Origin: JBFXAN01 sp050184225
GTDB taxonomy: Bacteria > Chloroflexota > Dehalococcoidia > CAUJGQ01
Direction of reading: 5' to 3'
Length of the DNA stretch: 5,574 nt
Assembly: GCA_050184225.1 (NCBI GenBank)
Contig: JBFXAN010000276.1
Coordinates: 1 to 5,574 of the forward strand
Positions 5,111 through 5,574 of the stretch are shown in pieces (the stretch's first letter is position 1; every line of letters starts with the position of its first letter). The notes under the pieces are model-generated. The model searched no databases and was not told the DNA's origin. It worked only from the letters and a program-made list of their open reading frames with translations. Both the position numbers and the translations under genes were made by a program.

Positions 5111-5574
5111 ATGACGGACTCCGTCGAGCTGATCGATGTCGGCCCGCGGGACGGCTTGCAGAGCCTCGATGTCAACGTCACGCCGGGTGTCCGGGCCGCT
5201 CTGGTCAACCAGTTGCTCGTTGCAGGCGTTGACCTGGTCGAGGCCGTCTCGTTCATGTCCGAGAGCCGCGTTCCTCAGATGGCCGGCGCCGCCGACGTGA
5301 TCGCCGGGGTCGATGCCAGCTACCGCGACCGGGTCACCGCGCTCGTGCCGAATCAACGAGGCTTCCAACGCGCCGCTGAGGCGGGACTCCGCCAGGTCCG
5401 CTGCGTCGTTGCGGCGAGCGACGAGATGAACCGGGCGAACTTCGGTGTGGAGACCGACCGAACCGTCGAGGCGATCGAGGTGATCGCTCGCGACGCGGCC
5501 GCTTCGGGAATTGACATCGGCGTCATCATCGGCACCGCGTTCGGCTGTCCCTACGAGGGAGCGGTGCCCGAGGA
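5111..5574 (+). CDS. HMG-CoA lyase-family protein, N-terminal part (3' end outside window)
   Basis: First 154 residues of a TIM-barrel CoA-ester lyase of the hydroxymethylglutaryl-CoA lyase family (HMGL-like, related to isopropylmalate synthase), which splits 3-hydroxyacyl-CoA esters to acetyl-CoA plus an oxo acid. The frame is open to the window end. Motifs seen are VGPRDGLQ (10-17), with catalytic Arg13 and metal-binding Asp14, LVEAVSF with Glu44 (42-48), RVPQMAGAADV (53-63), and GTAFGCPYEG (141-150), which matches the GCPYEG block of true HMG-CoA lyases. The metal-binding HxH motif and the catalytic cysteine loop lie beyond the window. Where human HMGCL has Asn46-Glu47-Lys48 after the Gln, this protein has Ser-Leu-Asp (18-20), so the substrate may not be HMG-CoA. 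ATG 5111 follows the CoA-transferase stop with no gap, with a purine-rich GCGGGGGA stretch upstream. A substrate such as citramalyl-CoA or another 3-hydroxy-dicarboxyl-CoA fits the context but is inferred. Confidence 0.9.
   Translation, partial: MTDSVELIDVGPRDGLQSLDVNVTPGVRAALVNQLLVAGVDLVEAVSFMSESRVPQMAGAADVIAGVDASYRDRVTALVPNQRGFQRAAEAGLRQVRCVVAASDEMNRANFGVETDRTVEAIEVIARDAAASGIDIGVIIGTAFGCPYEGAVPE

Noticed and set aside
3866..5368. 500-codon open frame on the minus strand, antisense to the CoA-transferase
   Set aside because: It spans two recognised plus-strand genes and shows no protein family features; a codon-bias shadow.

Overview
The window looks like chromosomal DNA from a high-GC bacterium, most likely an actinobacterium. 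That is an inference from the strong G/C bias at third codon positions, the GTG starts, the actinobacterial look of the CoA-transferase and permease tail, and a possible leaderless promoter; no phylogenetic marker is present. All genes are on the + strand, and the window cuts the first and last ones.

Layout. Positions 1-255 hold the C-terminal end of a polar amino acid ABC permease (HisM/GlnP type). Positions 261-1013 hold its ATPase (GlnQ/HisP type, all nucleotide-binding motifs intact). Positions 1047-2405 hold a flavin-dependent monooxygenase of the NtaA/SnaA/DszA class of the bacterial luciferase superfamily. Positions 2413-3699 hold a homologue of 3-methylaspartate ammonia-lyase (enolase superfamily) that keeps the metal ligands and both catalytic bases but has changed several substrate-contact residues. 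These four genes are packed tightly and read as one operon. A 175-base gap (3700-3874) follows, with a candidate promoter, a GntR/FCD-like palindrome and a repeated ten-base motif. Positions 3875-5110 hold a class III (CaiB/BaiF) CoA-transferase, abutted by an HMG-CoA lyase-family gene (5111 to the window end) that continues outside.

How the genes may work together (inference). The transporter imports an amino-acid-like compound. The monooxygenase and the lyase-like enzyme cleave C-N or C-S bonds and release an unsaturated or hydroxylated dicarboxylate. The CoA-transferase activates that acid, and the HMG-CoA lyase-like enzyme splits the CoA ester to acetyl-CoA plus an oxo acid. This resembles the second half of the methylaspartate/mesaconate route, but the window holds no glutamate mutase or enoyl-CoA hydratase. 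The altered pocket of the ammonia-lyase homologue argues against plain 3-methylaspartate as substrate. The true substrate cannot be read from the sequence.
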